From contig JAVSMQ010000001.1 of assembly GCA_032027125.1 (NCBI GenBank), forward strand, positions 1,016,679 to 1,080,678: 64,000 nucleotides of DNA, in the 5' to 3' direction. Positions 62,133 to 64,000 of this stretch are shown here, piece after piece (within the stretch, counting starts at the first letter, position 1; every line of letters starts with the position of its first letter). This DNA is from JANJTB01 sp032027125 (GTDB taxonomy: Bacteria > Bacteroidota > Ignavibacteria > Kapaibacteriales > UBA2268). The notes below the pieces were generated by a model. It was not told the DNA's origin, did no database searches, and saw nothing but the letters and a program-made list of their open reading frames with translations. The translations under genes and the position numbers were made by a program.

Positions 62133-64000
62133 TTACGGCATTATGACGACATTATCAATAATCACTTCGTTACCGGCAGAGATGACAACGGAGTAAACTC
62201 CTGCAGCCATGCCTTTAAGAGGAATATTGAAACTGTGACGTCCTGCATTGTAGTTTGCACCTGAGACAGGCAGCAGTACTTGCTGACCATCAATAGTGAA
62301 GAATGCTATTTTGACATTTGCAGCCTGAGTAAGGTCAATTGTCATATTTACATAATCACGTGCAGGATTAGGAGCTATGTACGAAGAACTCAATATGTTG
62401 TCGCCAACTAATGGAAGGTCTTCAGCTTCGAAAGCACCCTTCAATGTCGAAGTAGCACGGTTATTTGACCAGAACAAAGTATCTACACCGTTATATGTAA
62501 TCAATGGTGCTGTACCTTTGTATGCAAATAATTTGAATGCGTAAGTTGTATGACCATCAAGTCCGCCGACAGTCATTGAAGACCCGTTACCTTGATAAAC
62601 AACGTATGCTCTACCGGCAACCAATTGAGTACCGCTTTCCCATGTAGAACTAGCAGTATAAGCAGTGCCGCCTGTTAATTGAAGTGAAGCAGGAACTCTT
62701 GCAATATTCTCATATCCAACAATTACTACTCCGTCTCCACCACCATTATTTGACCAAGCCAAATCAATGGAGTTTGTAGTTTGCCCGGATAATGAAAGAC
62801 CAAATGCTTGTGCAAATTGTCTTGAAGGCAGTACATTGAAGTATGGACTGTAGCCGTCAGCTAGAACGTTTGCATCATCTACTGCAATCAATCTCACATT
62901 TGCTTCACCAACTGTTGGGTCTGGAGCATTAAGTGTGACAGTTAATACAGTCTGAGTTGCAGGAGCAGTAATTGTACCTGTAACAGTACCTGAGAATGTT
63001 GATGAACCTGTTTCAACGGTTACAGTGAAAGAAACCGGAGATGCAGGAGGTGCAGGATTATCTGATGCATCCAAACTACGTACAGTCAGGCTGAATGAAG
63101 AACCTGAATAAATAGCTCCGGGAACATCAATATCAAGTTTAACTGCATCAGTTGAACCGGATGTAAATGTGATTACAACCTCATCGAAATGAGTACAAGC
63201 ACCGTTTACAATTGTCCATCTGAAGGTATAAGCACCATAAGCATCTACCGTTACATTTGTATTATTTGCATTTGCATTCGTGAATGCCGCATTACCCGGA
63301 CCTGATATCTTAGTCCATGTACCTGTACCCGGGGAAGCAACGTTACCACCCAAAGTATAAGAGAATGTACCCGCCGGAGTAGCGTTTGCATCCGAACCTG
63401 CAGCAGCAGTAATTAATGCATTTACAACTATAGAATTAGTAGCTGTATTAGTACATCCGTTACCATCAGAATAAGTATATGTCAGTGTATGAGTTCCGGC
63501 TCCGGCAGTTGCGGGGCTGAAATTACCTGCACTGACACCTGTACCTGAGTATGTACCACCGCCGGGTGAACCGCCGGTCAATGCAAATGAGCTTGAATTA
63601 GTACAAACTGCACTAAATGATGTTGTCCATGTAACAGTCGGCAATGGATTAACTACAATAGTTTTTGTAGCTGTATTTGAACATCCGTTACCATCAGTAT
63701 AGGTATATGATACTGTATGAGTACCGGGACCTGCTACAGAAGGTTTGAAACTATTACCGACAACTTCACCTGCACCGTCACCGGTATAAGTACCACCATA
63801 AGGGGTAGCACCGAATGTTGAATTATCAGTCAATAATATATCACCTGAATTTTGACAAGCCGGACCGTAAGAAGTAGTCCAAGTAATTACTGGTAATGGA
63901 TTAACAGTTATAATCTGTGTTTCAAAATCAGAACAGCTTCCAACAGTTACTGTATAAGTAATTGTGAATGTGCCCGCACCTGAAACGGCAGGGTCAAAGT
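62133..64000 (-). CDS. PKD-like repeat T9SS protein, 5' part outside window
   Basis: The frame is open to the right edge, so the gene starts beyond 64000; the visible part is about 620 residues. The N-terminal visible part is repeated PKD/Ig-like modules with SYTYTDGNGCSNTATKTIVV and LTYTYSDGNGCTNTATNSIV; a third, partial copy runs to the edge. A central PPASPVSFTVTVE-type module, an FN3-like module, and a T9SS sorting domain (last 80 residues, APNPARDYVNMTI) follow. Predicted to be a secreted adhesin-like protein. Start at 63833 would be a TTG in mid-domain, so it is rejected. Confidence 0.85.
   Translation of the reverse strand, partial: FDPAVSGAGTFTITYTVTVGSCSDFETQIITVNPLPVITWTTSYGPACQNSGDILLTDNSTFGATPYGGTYTGDGAGEVVGNSFKPSVAGPGTHTVSYTYTDGNGCSNTATKTIVVNPLPTVTWTTSFSAVCTNSSSFALTGGSPGGGTYSGTGVSAGNFSPATAGAGTHTLTYTYSDGNGCTNTATNSIVVNALITAAAGSDANATPAGTFSYTLGGNVASPGTGTWTKISGPGNAAFTNANANNTNVTVDAYGAYTFRWTIVNGACTHFDEVVITFTSGSTDAVKLDIDVPGAIYSGSSFSLTVRSLDASDNPAPPASPVSFTVTVETGSSTFSGTVTGTITAPATQTVLTVTLNAPDPTVGEANVRLIAVDDANVLADGYSPYFNVLPSRQFAQAFGLSLSGQTTNSIDLAWSNNGGGDGVVIVGYENIARVPASLQLTGGTAYTASSTWESGTQLVAGRAYVVYQGNGSSMTVGGLDGHTTYAFKLFAYKGTAPLITYNGVDTLFWSNNRATSTLKGAFEAEDLPLVGDNILSSSYIAPNPARDYVNMTIDLTQAANVKIAFFTIDGQQVLLPVSGANYNAGRHSFNIPLKGMAAGVYSVVISAGNEVIIDNVVIMP

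Noticed and set aside
62133..63833. PKD protein starting at 63833
   Set aside because: That start is a TTG in the middle of a repeat; the frame stays open with matching domain sequence to base 64000.

Overview
The window comes from an AT-rich bacterium of the Bacteroidota/Chlorobiota/Ignavibacteriota (FCB) group. Three things point there. Six proteins end in a type IX secretion (T9SS) C-terminal sorting domain. The promoters of tRNA-His, tRNA-Arg and the SRP RNA have the Bacteroidota-type TTTG / N19-20 / TAnnTTTG layout. Most genes lack a strong Shine-Dalgarno sequence. I cannot fix the genus; an Ignavibacteria- or Kapabacteria-like lineage is my guess (inference).

Layout. 1-3.5 kb: osmC (cut by the left edge), tRNA-His, a DUF2795 protein and an Omp85/BamA-like protein. 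3.5-4.5 kb: repeat-rich spacer with a 21-bp tandem array. 4.5-10.1 kb: pepE, recN, a degenerate HD protein, a Gdx/SugE transporter, an orphan nucleotidyltransferase, and mraZ-rsmH with MraZ boxes. 10.5-15.2 kb: an ice-binding-like T9SS protein, a group II intron remnant, a di-haem peroxidase and an orphan HicB. 15.6-22.3 kb: a tight five-gene envelope operon (TPR protein, beta-barrel, SPOR protein, TonB, mini membrane protein). 22.6-29.7 kb: an FN3 protein, a second 21-bp array and two large T9SS proteins. 30.2-38.5 kb: housekeeping genes folD, rluA-type synthase, SPOR protein, flippase-like protein, and a dapA/SpoIIE-phosphatase/aspS/STAS run. 38.6-45 kb: SRP RNA, tRNA-Arg, a HEPN-like pair, a TPR protein, a polyprenyl synthase, a toxin-antitoxin relic and a lipoprotein/barrel operon. 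45-53 kb: M3 peptidase, Cache lipoprotein, a 19-haem c/b fusion cytochrome, PAP2 and a VOC protein framed by inverted palindromic repeats. 53.4-64 kb: a secreted arginine/agmatine-deiminase-like T9SS protein, a BNR T9SS protein, two adjoining 21-bp arrays, an Fe-alcohol dehydrogenase, a membrane protein, an S41 protease and a PKD-like T9SS protein running off the right edge.

Two themes stand out. The first is surface and envelope biology: T9SS cargo, Omp85, TonB/SPOR, and an electron-transfer cytochrome whose build resembles the quinol-oxidising CbcL family. The second is small repetitive DNA between genes: four tandem arrays with unrelated sequences but the same 21-bp period, several kinds of palindromic element, and relics of a toxin, a group II intron and a T9SS sorting domain.
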